From Phytophthora sp. 'mugwort' (lineage: Eukaryota; Oomycota; Peronosporomycetes; Peronosporales; Peronosporaceae), in assembly GCA_033558025.1 (NCBI GenBank), contig JAUCEF010000009.1, positions 3,224,001 to 3,288,000 on the forward strand: a stretch of 64,000 nucleotides of DNA. The letters run 5' to 3'. Of the stretch, positions 10,462 to 22,309 are shown one piece after another (positions within the stretch are counted from its first letter, which is position 1; every line of letters begins with the position of its first letter). The position numbers and the translations under genes were made by a program. The notes under the pieces are model-generated. The model saw only the letters and a program-made list of their open reading frames with translations. It did not search any database and was not told where the DNA came from.

Positions 10462-13040
10462 TTGTTCCCGTGTGTATCAGTAGCTCATATAGCTAAGATA
10501 ACGTCTTCTGCTTCGCCAGAACCCAAAAGTTCAGGCGGCCCGCTATCGCTCGAGATACCAACGGCTCAAGACGACAGCCGCACCGGCAATGGTGCTAGAA
10601 TGACTCCGACCACTACTCCATCTCTCGTTACTGGATCTGATGGATCGTCCGAGTCAGCTGAGATCGCCACTGGTGATCACACCTCTCAGTCGACTTCTCC
10701 AGGACTGCCCGCGCAATTCCTCCGGTAAGCCCAGCTCTTAGATCGTTAAATTCACCGAGTTCGGTTCGTAGATACTCATTCCTCCCTTCATCTCACAGGG
10801 CTCCCCTGCACGATCATCTCTGAGATCCTTCCCGGTACTCAACTGAAAAGGCATCTTCAATCACTGTCGCCGCTGGTCCTCGGTTTCCTGGAGCTCGCCT
10901 CGTTGATAAGCCAGAGGATCTTGACGATTCCTTTGAAGCAGTATCGCCGGATTCCACGTCGCTGAGAGATCAACCGACGGACCCTCAATCACGACCGGTT
11001 CCTCGCGCGTTAACGCCCAAGTCTATCCTTCGGGTTCGAGACGACACTCGGATGAAGACCCAGTGTTGAAGCCGATTCCGCCGTTCTTGGATTCCATGGT
11101 CGGTGTCTCACCAGGACCTCAACGTTCTCCAGATATGTCTTCCGTGGATAATGATGTTTATTCTCCACCTCCGTCACTTTCGCTGAGTCCACCACAAGCG
11201 ATTCCGCTGCCTGGGTTCCGACCGGACGGACTAATGGAGACTGGGATTCCTCCACTTCCGTCAGCTAAGTCTTCGCCGTCTCAGCTCGAGTCTCAGTCTC
11301 ACAACCACGCGGTTTCCGCTGGCACACTGAGCTCAGCGGGGACTTCTCCTGCTGGCCTCGAGAATTTACTTGATGACTCAGTTCAGCCTCCAACTGATCT
11401 GGCTGAGCTCTGGATGCTACTTCAAGACCATGAACGCATTCGTTCGTCCGAGAACTTGAGCGGACTCGGCTGACGGCTTATACTCTTCTCTGACCTCCAC
11501 TTCCTGGTGACTGGCGTCACCGGAGAGATCTTTTGGCTGGTCATTCTCCGACTGAGATGTTATCACTGCTCCAAGCCAGCTCGTCACCTCCACCGAGTTT
11601 TCCGAAGAACTAGCTCAGCTTCGGCATGACGTAACTCGGCTGCATCGTGAAAATGGTGCCTTAAGCCGGAGACTGGCGTCAGCTTCGGCGTCGACTGCTC
11701 GACTAGAAGCTGAATTGGCTGCGGTGGTTCGTGAGCGGGCCAAGTGGAAACAATTATCCAGCATGAATACCACCCTGCTGACTTCCTACCGATCCACCAT
11801 CTATCGGCTGGAAATGGAGAAGAGGGAGTCAACTCGGCTGGAGAATTGCCATAATGACGCCATATAAGAACATGTACACGGTCTCCAGCCCATGATTGAG
11901 GATCGAAACAGGGATTGCCAGCTTCTAACTGATCAGCTCACGGAACGTACGGTGTTTTGCAACGCCTTGAAGGCTCTGTCAAACACTTACTTCCGTCGTC
12001 TTCAAGTGGCAGCAAGTTTGGTGACTTCCGATAGTGACAAGCTGCATCTTCGGTTGGCACACAGAACTATTGAGGAGCAAAGCGTACGATTATCCACCCC
12101 AAGAACCTCCTTCGCCATATGGTCCTATTTCCGCCGCAGATCCAGAGGTGGCGATGGTTGCAGCTACTGGCCGCTCCAGGTCGGACCCCAAGAGATCTCA
12201 GCTTGAATGCCCGTTTGTGCCGACTTGTCGAAGCCCGCTGGCCTGAAATTGCACTGCTTCCATCAGATGAGTCTCGTGAGATCACCTTGCAAGTTTCAGC
12301 TTGGTCAAGTGGTTCCGTTGGGCAGCCGAGTTCAAGTGGTTCTGTTTTCTGTTGGACAGTCGAGTCAAGTGGGCCTGTTGGGCAGTCGAATTCCGCAGTC
12401 CAAGCTGTTCTAGACTTGTCTCCTCCTCCCCGTGTCAAGTTAACGACTCCGAAGCCGACCTCCACGCCAACGGATCAACCATATCGAGTTCCAGAAAGTC
12501 GCTATCGTCGGGATCACCTCATACCGGTGACTCTCCCTTCCGTCCCTGGATTGATCACGCTTTCATCGGCAACGTCTGCTTCGATATCAAGTTCGACTGA
12601 ATTAACGAGCACAGCAGCCGTTGCTGTAGCGTTGACTTCGCTGAGTTCGGGGGACACTGTTCCGCCGCCGAGCTCTTATGCGTTTCCTGCACCATCGGCT
12701 CGACTTGTTTGATCGGTAGCTGAGTCCCGATCGCTGACTTCATCTAACTCGTCTGCTATCATTTCGACGACGCCCTCCGGGAAGACCAAGGGTACTCACT
12801 CCAAAACGATATCAAGGAAAGCTATCTCCACCTCGATAAAACTCAAGGTTGCTGTCCCATTTCCTTTGCTTCGATCATCTCGAGCTGCATCGGTCACTGC
12901 CAGAGCTATTAGCCGAGACCAACTCGACCAAACATGCGGGGATGTTACCTGCAACGATCCAGAAGATGCTAAACTAGGACGACGCCCGACGGGATTGAAT
13001 GCGGTACGAGCCGAGCATCTACGTATTGCATCTATGCATT
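10462..13040 (+). pseudogene. Gag-like region of gypsy element 2
   Basis: Ser/Pro/Thr-rich open pieces (10,462-10,728; 11,063-11,473; 12,119-12,712) alternate with a clear coiled-coil stretch at about 11,610-11,860, with EELAQLRHDVTRLHREN and then STARLEAELAAVVRERAKW. A degenerate 30-40-bp repeat (TCAAGTGG...GTTGGGCAG) lies at 12,300-12,390. No zinc knuckle was found. The assignment as Gag rests on position before the protease and on the coiled coil, and several frameshifts are present. Confidence 0.45.
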
Positions 13041-13269
13041 TGTGGACAAGAGATCGGTAGATAGAGTTAGCGATCAGTCACAGATCTACGCGGAAACAAC
13101 ATGTGATCTTGATCTACACGGGAATCCTATTGCTAAGATCTCGAACCTCCTTCACGTTGACGAATATCGTCGATCGGATGTCATGATGGCCCTGAATCTC
13201 CTACCAGAGGAATCTCAAAGGTTTTTGGAAATAGCATGCGCCGGGAAAGTGATTTCGGCAAGAGAAAGC

Positions 13270-13720
13270 GAGAGGCAAGATCAACAATGACAAAGCGATC
13301 TTACTCTTAGATACTGGTACCGAGGTGTCCATTCTGTAAGGTTGGGTGGTATATTCGACATGAGTCAGAGCCAAGAGTGTGTGCGAATCGGTGAGAATGT
13401 GGACGTTACAAATGGAAGGACGTGGATCAAGATCAAACTGGCAGATTGGTGTACTTCTTCGATATTTGCGTCGGAGACCTTGCTGGTCAAGACGCGATCT
13501 GAGCATGGACGTTTTGGTCCCCGCCGGGATCAGGCTAGATCTGGCCGATAGATCGTTTTTCCTGCCAGACGAGATCCGGATCCAACTCAGCGGACGCCGT
13601 CAGCTCTGTAAGTCGAAGGTGGCGACGTTAAATCATCGAGGTACGATTGAGCTACCGCTCCGGTTACGAGCATCTGCAGATCGTGAGAAGCCGTGGGTTA
13701 CACGCGGAGATCGATGGGTG
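13270..13720 (+). pseudogene. Aspartic protease domain of gypsy element 2
   Basis: The catalytic box LLLDTGTEVSIL is encoded at 13,301-13,336 (DTG at 13,310-13,318), preceded by NKAI, as in retropepsins of oomycete gypsy elements. The C-terminal GLD-type flap strand is in another frame. It would cleave the Gag-Pol polyprotein. It is broken directly after the box by stops and frameshifts. Confidence 0.7.
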
Positions 13721-14599
13721 CCAACAGTGACGACGAGACCAGGGAAACGCAGTATCTGTTGCTGATGAATATCATCGACAGTCGACTGGTCCTCCAACGA
13801 GATGTGCGGATCGCGGTGTGGCTAGCAAGGGATCCCGTACCCCGCTTGCCTGGTTTTGGGTCGATTGGATCGCGACGATATAGGGAGTGACAGAATCTAG
13901 CCTTCCAAGCGACGACGGAGGCACTTCCCCTGGAAACGGATGGGTTGGACTCTGGACCCGCTGTAGAGCGTCCAGAATATGCCACACCACGTGCATACTG
14001 CGTAGGTCCCGATTTTCAATAACGAGGATGGTATCGCTACACCGTCTACATCGGGTAACCGATTGGACGCTGCGACCCCCGATCCCTCAAGAAGAGATAA
14101 TGATAAATCGAGATCACCACGGTGGCATCACTTGGGGTGGAAGGTGGCGAAGGGAAGGATCCGACCCAGCTACGGCTGTCGCCTAAGCTGACACCCCGAT
14201 CGGAGGTCAGGTTGACGAAGTTACGACGGCGGCAGACTGGGAAGGACAGGTCGGATGGGGGGGGGCAGATCTTGGGCGGTCCAATTTGTCGCTGAAGCGG
14301 TTCAGATATCTCCCGGAAGTGGATCGGAAGGCGAGAGGAACGCCGCGGGGTTAGCGTGCCGGACCCACCTGAAGATCGGATCCGGAATCACGCAGAACGA
14401 TACAGCACGAATGATATTGATCACCGTGAAGATGGCGATCCGGCCGGAAACGATGTGAACTAACGTCATGAAGGAGGAGAGATGGGGGCGGAAAACGTGG
14501 ACCGAGAGTTAACGGTGCTTCCCAAAGTCGAAATTGCTACGACGGAAGAGGCTACGATCGAAGATATTCAGGTGGGAGATCCGAAGTATAATACCCCTG

Positions 14600-15530
14600 A
14601 AGAAATCGATTGACTTCGACAGATGAGACGGCACCTCCTGATCGGCAAGGACAACGCGTTGTCGCCAGACGCCAGGGGCGTTGTATGCGTTATCGACTTG
14701 GATGGTGCGAAACCCGTGACACAGCGAGTACGGACGGTGGAACCGCGCTTGAGGGAGAATGTGTCGCATCTAATCAAGGGTCTGTTAGCAGCCAAAATCA
14801 TCCAGCATTCGAATTATCTATGGGCGTCTCCGATCGTGATCACGATAAGAAAAACGGAGTGGATATACGGATGTGCATCGGCTACTGGTTGCCGAACGAT
14901 CTGACCCGACTGATGGTCTATCCGATGCCACTGATTAACGATCTGCTGGAAGATCTGGACAAAGTGCTATGGTACTGTTCGTTAGATATGGCAAGTGGAT
15001 TCTGGGTGGTCCCGATGATCGATCGTGCTCGCGCGTTCTCGGCCTTCATTACTCCTTTCGGGTTGTTTAAGTGGAACAGGATGCCATTCGGATTCACGAA
15101 CGCGTCACAGATCTATCAACGCTTGGTGGATAACGCGTTGTATGGATTTATGAAGATCTCGGAGCCCGAAGCTTCAGGACGGCGCACGGACTAATTTGAA
15201 GCGGGAGAGCCCGGAGATCCCGGCAAGCCTTCGGTTCTAGGACGTAGATCGTACATCGACAACATCCTATTCGCCGCCGGAACATGGGATCGACTACGCG
15301 ATCGAGTGGAACGCCTACTGGACGCCTGTGACAAAATGGAACTTGTCCATCAGTGTAGTCAAGCGTTTCTGGGGATTACGAAAAGTGAATTATTTAGGAC
15401 ACCAAATGTCGATCGAAAGCCTGGAGGTGCATCCGAAGGATGTGAAAGGGTTAACCGAACTGCCCTTCCGGGAGTCCCTCAGATCGATGCAGTCGTTCCT
15501 AGGTAGTCTGAATTACTATAGCAGATTCTT
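14600..15530 (+). pseudogene. Reverse transcriptase of gypsy element 2, altered active site
   Basis: RT motifs in order are CIGYWLPNDLTRLMVYPMPL (about 14,870), LDMASGFWVVPM, FITPFGLFKWNRMPFG and the active-site box at 15,252-15,263, then the thumb SLRSMQSFLGSLNYYSRFFE at about 15,478. The box reads YIDN, whereas family members normally have YxDD, so a catalytic aspartate is replaced by asparagine. Several frameshifts occur around 14,800 and 15,190. This is Ty3/gypsy-type by its LGxLNYYxRF signature. Confidence 0.75.
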
Positions 15531-15779
15531 CGAACACTACGCGATCTACGCTGCAGTCTTGTATGCGGTACGCGAAGTAGATTATAGCGAGTTGCGAAGG
15601 CGTGGAGACCTGCATCAGATCCTTGATCAAGCTTGCCCCGATCCAGATCGTGGAGTTCCTCACACAGAGGGATTCGGCCGTTCCGTACCTGATTAACCGA
15701 AGACAGGTCTGAGTGCAGCGGACGAGAAGTGGACTCGGGCATACCGATCATTTAGTAAATTATAAGGAAAAGATCGCCG

Positions 15780-16050
15780 CCACTCCGATCATGCGTCACT
15801 TCCATCCAAATCGTCAACCTGTGGTAGTTTATCTATGCCAGTGATGGGCGACTTTGGCCGCTTCGATGCAAGAGCACAATCGCGTGTATAACTCGGTCAT
15901 GTTCGCGAGTCGTACGCTGAAGTCGAACGAACTTAACTACAATGTGATGGAGAAGGAAGTGTTGGTTCTGTTGCGGATTTTAGATCTGAACTACAACATG
16001 TTGATTGGAGGACAGATCTGGATCTTGACCAGACACTCGACGTTGGCATG
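15780..16050 (+). pseudogene. First (Ty3-type) RNase H of gypsy element 2
   Basis: The encoded stretch VMFASRTLKSNELNYNVMEK, then EVLVLL and TRHSTLA, matches the classic Ty3/gypsy RNase H pattern (Y-S-R-x-L...E-x-N-Y...E-K-E, then T-D/R-H-x-x-L). The aspartate expected in the TDH box is an arginine here (TRH, about 16,028-16,036). Confidence 0.65.
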
Positions 16051-16249
16051 ACTCTTCAGATCGTCCGGTCTCCAAGGACGGTTAGGTCAGTGGGCCGCAC
16101 TCCTGTCGCCATGGACGCTCGAGATCGAGAAGTATACCAAGGGAGAAAACGAAATCTTGGGGGCGATCGCCGCTGGGTCCAAGGTGGACGAGATATTGAT
16201 CACGACCACACCCAGGAAAGATCCATGCCGTTAATCAAGTACCGATCCT

Positions 16250-16665
16250 GATGATAGCCGCGGACGCAGAGCTGTTTGTGGTGAGTTTTGACGGATCTGC
16301 GCGAGTAAAGCGAGGCGGTGGAACCTATAGTGCGATCTTGTGGAAGTTACTTGAGTGGACGGTCTTGAATGCCCGATCCGGTTAAGCCGAGGATCTGACT
16401 GTGAACGAGGCAGAGTACAATGGACTCCTGCTGTGTTTAACTTGTTGAAAGGGACAACTGGTGCTTTGCGGTGATTAAAATCTGGTGATTATACAAGTCC
16501 GAGGCGAGATCGACTGCAAAGCACCCGGACTGACGCTATTGAGGCAGAAGGTCTTGGATCGGCTTCAGGTCTGGCCAGATTATGAACTGTTGCACCTAAA
16601 AAGCGCGATTGTAATGCTAGTGCGGACAATTTAGACAGCACTGCTTTACAGCGGCAGCAAGGAGT
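16250..16665 (+). pseudogene. Second (archaeal/plant-like) RNase H of gypsy element 2
   Basis: A separate RNase H fold motif set follows the first: VVSFDGSARVKRGGG (first Asp), LTVNEAEYNGLLL (Glu), VLCGD.NLVIIQVRGEIDCK (second Asp, with an in-frame stop), and finally RDCNASADNL (last Asp, in another frame, about 16,600-16,630). These four sites in this order are the D-E-D-D catalytic set of RNase H. The domain lies between the Ty3 RNase H and integrase, giving a dual-RNase H polymerase. Such extra RNase H domains are known in plant Tat and in oomycete gypsy elements. Confidence 0.7.
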
Positions 16666-16939
16666 GATCATCAACGAGGCAGAGGCGTATCAGGACCTGG
16701 TCACGCTGAATCGCTTAGATGAGATCCTAATGATCAGATCGGAGGACGCCGTGGTGCGAGTCTCGCCAGTGGCTACCCGATCAGGGACAGATCCGTACAT
16801 TGACCGACCGTTTTGGACGAGGTTTTTGTAAGAGATCTCCGTGCCGATCGTATCCGGCAAGCCCAAGACGAGGAAGTGTTATCAAGTCTGAAGAAATATC
16901 TGACTGGAGATGTGACCGATCTCACACAAGATTAGGCAA

Positions 16940-17580
16940 GGCTGTGTGGCAACATACCGTCAGATAAAGACGTCGACGGTAACGATCTACTGTTCTACTG
17001 TCCTCCCAAAAGAATCGAAAGTAGATCGGGACGGATTGATGAGGCTTGTGGCGCCCGAGATACTCCACCTTGATATCCTACATCACTATCACGCGAGCGT
17101 TGAAGGCGAGCAGAGTGGAATCGCCTGGGTACCTCCAGACGACGTAGCCTTTTCAGATCAGTGCAATGGATCACATACCCTCGCTGCCGAAGTCGTTCAA
17201 GGGCAACACTGAACTACTGATCTGGGTATATCTGTTCACAGGATATGTGGTCGCGAAGTCAAGCGCGTCTAGAACGGCTCAGACCATCGCCGAGTCGTAC
17301 GAGGGGGAGTATGCCTTCCGGAGGTTTGGTGCTAGTGAAGCGATCCGCCACGATCGAGATCCCACATTCATGTCTGACTTCTTCCGAGCGTTTAATAACA
17401 TCCTCTACAGCGACAGAGGGCGACGATGGAGTATCAACCGCAAGCAAACGGAACAGCGAAACGGATGGTACAGATCATAATCCGGGCTTTGAAGATGTAT
17501 GTCCAAGATCTAAACCAGCAAGATTGGGTTGAGTATGCTGAGCGACTGACGTTAAAGATCAACAGAGCTTAAGATCGAGT
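16940..17580 (+). pseudogene. Integrase of gypsy element 2, altered catalytic Glu
   Basis: The zinc-binding region contains ILHLDILHHYHASVEGEQSG. The core contains MDHIPSLPKSFKGNTELL (first catalytic Asp) and IRHDRDPTFMSDFF (second Asp). The last conserved box reads QPQANGTAKRMVQ, where oomycete relatives carry Glu before Arg; here the codon at 17,459-17,461 is AAA (Lys). The D,D,E triad is therefore D,D,K and the enzyme could not be active even apart from the frameshifts. Confidence 0.7.
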
Positions 17581-17739
17581 GCGAGGGGATACACCATTTA
17601 TTATTCTATCTCGTACATGGATGGCACCCCATATCAACGTTGGAAGCCACTATACCTATAGGTAGTACACGCACCCGAGACTAGGAGCAGACGAATACGA
17701 AGTGGAGAAGAACCCTGATCTGAGGACAGGCAAAAAACG

Positions 17740-17860
17740 CGGTACGGCCGGATCTATCGGGAATTCCTGGTACATTGGAAGGGATATGAAGACCCCAGCT
17801 GGGTTGACGAAGTCGATCTCAACTGCGGGGCACTCCTCCTTCGGGGACAGGCTAACCGGA
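17740..17860 (+). pseudogene. Chromodomain at the integrase C-terminus
   Basis: YREFLVHWKGYEDPSWVDE is a textbook chromodomain core (F-L-V-x-W-K-G-Y...W-x-x-E/D). In chromoviruses this domain at the pol C-terminus targets integration to marked chromatin. It places this element among chromodomain-bearing gypsy elements. It is followed by a stop near 17,894. Confidence 0.75.
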
Positions 17861-17985
17861 ATCGTTTCGGTGTGATGCTGTCCCACGAGGAATAGTGAGA
17901 TCGAGGGGATCGCGGCGAGTCGGTCACTGCGATGACGGATCGGAAGAAGGATATATAAGAAGGCCACAGATCGGAGGAAAAAAAA

Positions 17986-19540
17986 TGGGATGTATGTGTG
18001 AAGTTATTAATATATTTTTGCAAGCTCGAAGAGATGAAAATGAGATCCAGATGGATCCGAGTTCCCAGAAAGAGTAGACTGGCCTAAATAGACGGATTAG
18101 AGTGTGTCACCGAAGTGGGGCCGCTGTACGGCGACGACTTCGGACAGGGGGAGGTTGTGGAGAAGCGCCGAATAATATCCTCAAACCCCGTGGCAACGAG
18201 CCGATCTGCGAGATAGGCGGAGGCAATCAACCAGAGGACAACTGACAGGGGGTGGAAAGCGAGTTTGACGGCGACCCAGATCGTGACCGATCTACTCTTT
18301 ATATGACGACAGTCAATCCCGATCGATCCTCGATCGCGGCCGATCTTAGACAAGATCCGGGCAAGGGGATGAAGATCAAGACCGATCGGCCGAGATCGGA
18401 TCGGCGCCGGACATCAAGATTGGAGTCAAGGGGCGTGGATCTAGACCGGTCGGCGACATACAGATCGCGGCCGACTTTAATCGATTCTGATCGGTATTCA
18501 ACGGACCGTTATCAATCAAGATCAGCCCTCAATCGGATCGGTACACACTTTCTGGTAGATCAGCATACAGATTCGGACATACGGGATCTGTCAGATCGGG
18601 CCGATTGGTCTTCACGGATCGGCGCAGACGTGCTGTTCTAGGATCTGGGAGATCGGAATGATCGGAATGATCCGACATTCAGGATCGGGCACATCGGGTC
18701 GATCGGTATAATGTTCCGACATCCCGATGTGGCAGATCGGTATACACATTCCTACATCCGCGATCTGGCAGGTCGGGATTCGATCAGCAATAATCCTTGG
18801 GGATGGGCAAGTGTGAGGACGGTACGTGTTGAGTGGTTGAAGAAGGGCAAGATTCAAGAGATTCAGGTGGTACGAGATAGGGCTCAGGATGGAAGATAGG
18901 ACAAGAAAGGATAAACAACAATCAGACTCGAACATGCATTAGACGACTTAGGCGTTCTAAGTGTCGCAGGAAGGGATCTACATTGGCCCTCCAAACTAAC
19001 AACTTGTCCAAGGTAGCAGATCAAGCGTCGCGGTGAGAGGGTTGGATCGTATATTGGCCAACCCTCCCCCCACGCTAGCGAACTTCTGCTCAAACGCATA
19101 CCCCGATCGATCTGCATGCAGTGTTTGGTTGACGGTCGTCTTGATTCTTAACTCGTAAGATCCCGCTAAGGAAGCGGTGAGCAACTCAAAGAAAGGAAAG
19201 GAACAACGCCACACGGCAACCTCTGCCTCGGATCAAGTCCAGGGCCCGATCGAAGGTCGACTGCCTCAGATCGGAACCGATAACGGCAGCAGAGCAAAGA
19301 GTTCTGCGCTGCTCCACGTATCCCCGCGTCCCGCCAGGACGTTCAAGATTTTACATCGCTGCATCCTTCGGAGTCCCAAGAGAGCCGATCCAGCCCCCCC
19401 ACCCCACCCCCACCCCCACCACCACCGACGAGTACACAAGGTGACTGATCACGGATCATCGGGGAACCCCCTCCGTTAGTCGATGTCTGAGCGCAGTTGG
19501 TACGCGGATCGGGTCTTAATCGTATTTTGATCGATCCCGC
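17986..19540 (+). repeat. GATC-saturated 3' region, possible 3' LTR
   Basis: Starts with TGTATGTGTG right after a purine tract. The stretch 18,241-18,720 contains 26 GATC by my count (about one per 18 bp). Short direct repeats such as GATCGGAAT occur at 18,652-18,670. The region near 19,541 ends with CTACACCACA, like the end of the LTR at 10,240-10,249. No long ORF is credible. I call it the 3' non-coding end of gypsy element 2, with an LTR possible but unproven. Confidence 0.4.
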
Positions 19541-19550
19541 TACACCACAT

Positions 19551-21019
19551 AACCCCTCCGTAAGTTGGCCGTCTGGCAACCGTTGGCGAGCCGGAGTCAC
19601 GTCAGCAATTTTCCGAAACCAGCTCCGCCACAAAAAAAGCGTTTGGCCACTTCAGCACTTTACAAGTGCTAAATGAAAAGCGGGTGCTTTGTGGACAAGC
19701 ACTAGCATACCACGCGTACACGCGCTATGCGGCGGGTATCACGTTCCAGCAGTTCAGCATGCCTGTTGGTCGCATGCAGGAGTGGACACTGTTCTACAGC
19801 AGAAACCACCACCTACATGGCTATATAGTTGAGGTGTAAGTTTTGTCCGATGGTCAAGCTGTGAACAGCACTCGCCACTACCCAGGAAACGAAGGAGACC
19901 GATGTTTTCGGAAAACGCGGAGTTTTATCTTGAAGCCAATCCTGAGACCCAGGGGGACGTCGCCATTGAGAATGAAGGTCGGTTGTTTGCGCAATATCCC
20001 ATGAGCTGGGCTGTTCGGGCCGACGCGGTTTATCTCCGCGCTGTAACACCATATACGCGTATGCATACGCTTACATTGGAGCAGATCGTCAACAATTGGC
20101 GCATCGCCATGATAATAATATGGTGGAGAATATGCACTTTGTGGGCAATCTGCACCGATAAGTATTGGTGGGACGATGCCAGTTGCTCCGTTCACTTCTA
20201 AGCATGTGTGATGCTGACGAACTTTCACATCCGTCCGTCGTAAAGACGGCGAAAACTACGCTTGATATTTGCAGCGGCTGCACGAAATTGGCGAGAATAT
20301 TCGTAGCGAGCGTCGAGAGACGCAGAAACTCTATCGCGAGAATCGCCGCAGCCGCATAAAAAAAATACTCTCTTTGCCGGCCAACGCGAGCGGGCCGCCT
20401 GACCTCGCACTCCGAGGATCAGACACCGCGAAACGCCAGGTGAAAGGAGGTGGTCACCGTCGCGGTTGCTGTTCTTGCCTGCTTCGAGCTTTCCGACAAC
20501 CCGCCTGCAGACCGATTTGCAGTTAGTGTCACTGATTCTGGAAACGCCACTCAGCGACTGGCAGTGACCTAGTTTTGGACGAGAAGATTGAGCGATTCCT
20601 GCCCACAGTCCACGTTTGCATAGCTTTCAGGGGCTTGTTTCACTGCTTAATGCGCAATCGAAGTTTGGTCTCTCGGAGATACTAGTATTTACGTACGTGT
20701 GTAAATTCGCTTCGAAACTGCAAAATGAAGATCAGTTAGGAGGAATTACGACAAAACCTACTAAGAAAAATGACTTACCAAACATAAAGTTTTTCTCACC
20801 ATGATTGGCTCAAAAGCAGCTGCGCTAGTCTATTTGAAAAATTATTAATTTATCCCAGAATTTATGAAGTGGAAAGTAAGTCTTAAATTAAAACTTACTT
20901 TTGCGATTCTCAATCGTGTACCGCTTTGCTTGCAACGCCGGCGCTTTGGGGGTGGGACTTCACGAGTAAACGGTACATCGATCTGATTGAATATTCTAAC
21001 CGCGCGTCGATCTCTGTCT
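19551..21019. other. Intergenic, no gene recognised
   Basis: A 99-codon open stretch (19,902-20,201, plus strand) and overlapping minus ORFs show no known motif. A short C-run and CACC repeat (19,395-19,430) lies just before it. From 20,580 on the DNA is AT-rich and looks like ordinary spacer. Confidence 0.4.
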
Positions 21020-22213
21020 TTAATCAATTTCCATCCACAGATCGTGAATGCACTGCTGCATCTCCTCCAGCTCCTCCGCCGGCATACTCGAGTTGTCTGC
21101 TAGCACAAGTGCGATCTTTGTGACGTTTTTGGCCTCATCGCAGCGGTCTTGCGCAAGCAAATTGCCAGCGTAGTGGTAGTGGATCATGGCAGCAGTGGCG
21201 TTCAGGTCGGTCAGAAGAGATATGTCCGAGTTCGATACATTCGTCTCCTCAGTACCCGAAACCGGCGCTTGTTCGCAGTGTTCTTCGTACGCGCCGATTG
21301 CGTCTTCAAAGTATTTTCCGGCTTCTTCAGGCTGTCCGCTGTCAGGAGCGAAAATCGAGAATGAGTGACTGGACGACGGGTTAAACCAAAATCCAGCAGA
21401 CAAACACAGCATACAGTTTTTCGAAGCATACTGCAAGAGCACCGAGTGTGGTCACGCGCATGCAGGCGCCCCAGACCGCGGCTTCCGTCGACATCGCCTC
21501 CAAAATCTTGAGGGCCTCTTCATAGTACTTCGTGGCAGTCTCTCCGTCCTCCAGCTGGTCATCGTATATCCGCGCGATCCCAAAAGCCACCTCGAATACG
21601 TCAGTATCTTTACACGGTTGCACGGAACCCCAATCAAAGTTAGATCCCACTCGTTAAGTGAATGCGTCCACGCATCTTGTACCTTGTTGTTGGCGCTGCT
21701 TGAGAATGTCGTAAAGCTCCAGCGACTGCTCCAGCTCTTGTTCGCTGGCCCCCTATGTCACCGTAATTATTCCTCCGTCAGTGAACAGATCCACCAGCCT
21801 ACTACCGGTTCCAACAGCATGAAACACCTCCTCGCGACTCTGCTCGATGAGTTCAAGCAATTCCGCCACGCGAGGGTCGAGCTCCCCGTAAAACGCCGTC
21901 CGAACATCTGTACCCTGCAGCAGGGACACAAACGCGTTGACGCATCGCCATTAATAGACGGATTCACTGCAAACTTGTTGCACACCGGTCCTCGCACCTT
22001 CTGCAGCGGCCGATTGTCATCAGACTGGGGGCTCTTCTTGGCGGACGTCGACAACTCCCGGTACACCGTAGTGGACCCAAACCGTGGCGATAGCCGTTGG
22101 GAGGCTGTATCCGCTAGTGCAACCACTGCAACACCTCGATCGAGCAGCAGAACGGACGAAGCTGCACGCGCGGCAGCACTCCGCACGACACAAGTGAGCA
22201 GCATTGATGACAC
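21020..22213 (-). CDS. TPR-like protein, probably mitochondrial (paralogue B)
   Basis: Hand-built five-exon model on the minus strand: 22,213-21,998; 21,914-21,795; 21,752-21,683; 21,607-21,415; 21,338-21,020. Phases close to a 305-residue protein. The intron at 21,794-21,753 is only 42 bp and its donor is uncertain. The N-terminus is Arg/Ala/Ser-rich without acidic residues (MSSMLLTCVVRSAAARAASS), which suggests a mitochondrial presequence. The body has helical-hairpin repeats of TPR type: IARIYDDQLEDGETATKYYE, then ALKILEAM, and GKYFEDAIGAYEEH. The exon after CFEKL and before GQPEEAG is cut at the same position and phase as in the neighbouring gene at 22,310-24,308, so the two are tandem paralogues. 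The binding partner is unknown. Confidence 0.65.
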
Positions 22214-22309
22214 GAATTGACTGCTGGACAGTGACGGTAGCTGCTAATGTCGCGGGAAGGTTGACGCAATTCGAAAAATATTTAGGGTTCAACTTCAACG
22301 TACGTCGTT

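Larger units (their letters stand above)
10250..19550 (+). mobile_element. Degenerate Ty3/gypsy element with dual RNase H, GATC-rich
   Basis: A plus-strand series of gag-like, protease, RT, RNase H, a second RNase H, integrase and chromodomain remnants, all broken by stops. A purine tract (GGAGGAAAAAAAATGGGA, about 17,968-17,985) followed by TGTATGTGTG may mark the 3' LTR start. The 5' limit is uncertain, because the LTR before it (9,192-10,249) has no visible partner. The sequence is heavily enriched in GATC, especially 18,241-18,720. Dual RNase H gypsy elements are known from oomycetes and from plant Tat elements. The right border is placed where the GATC-rich composition stops (about 19,540). 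Confidence 0.7.
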
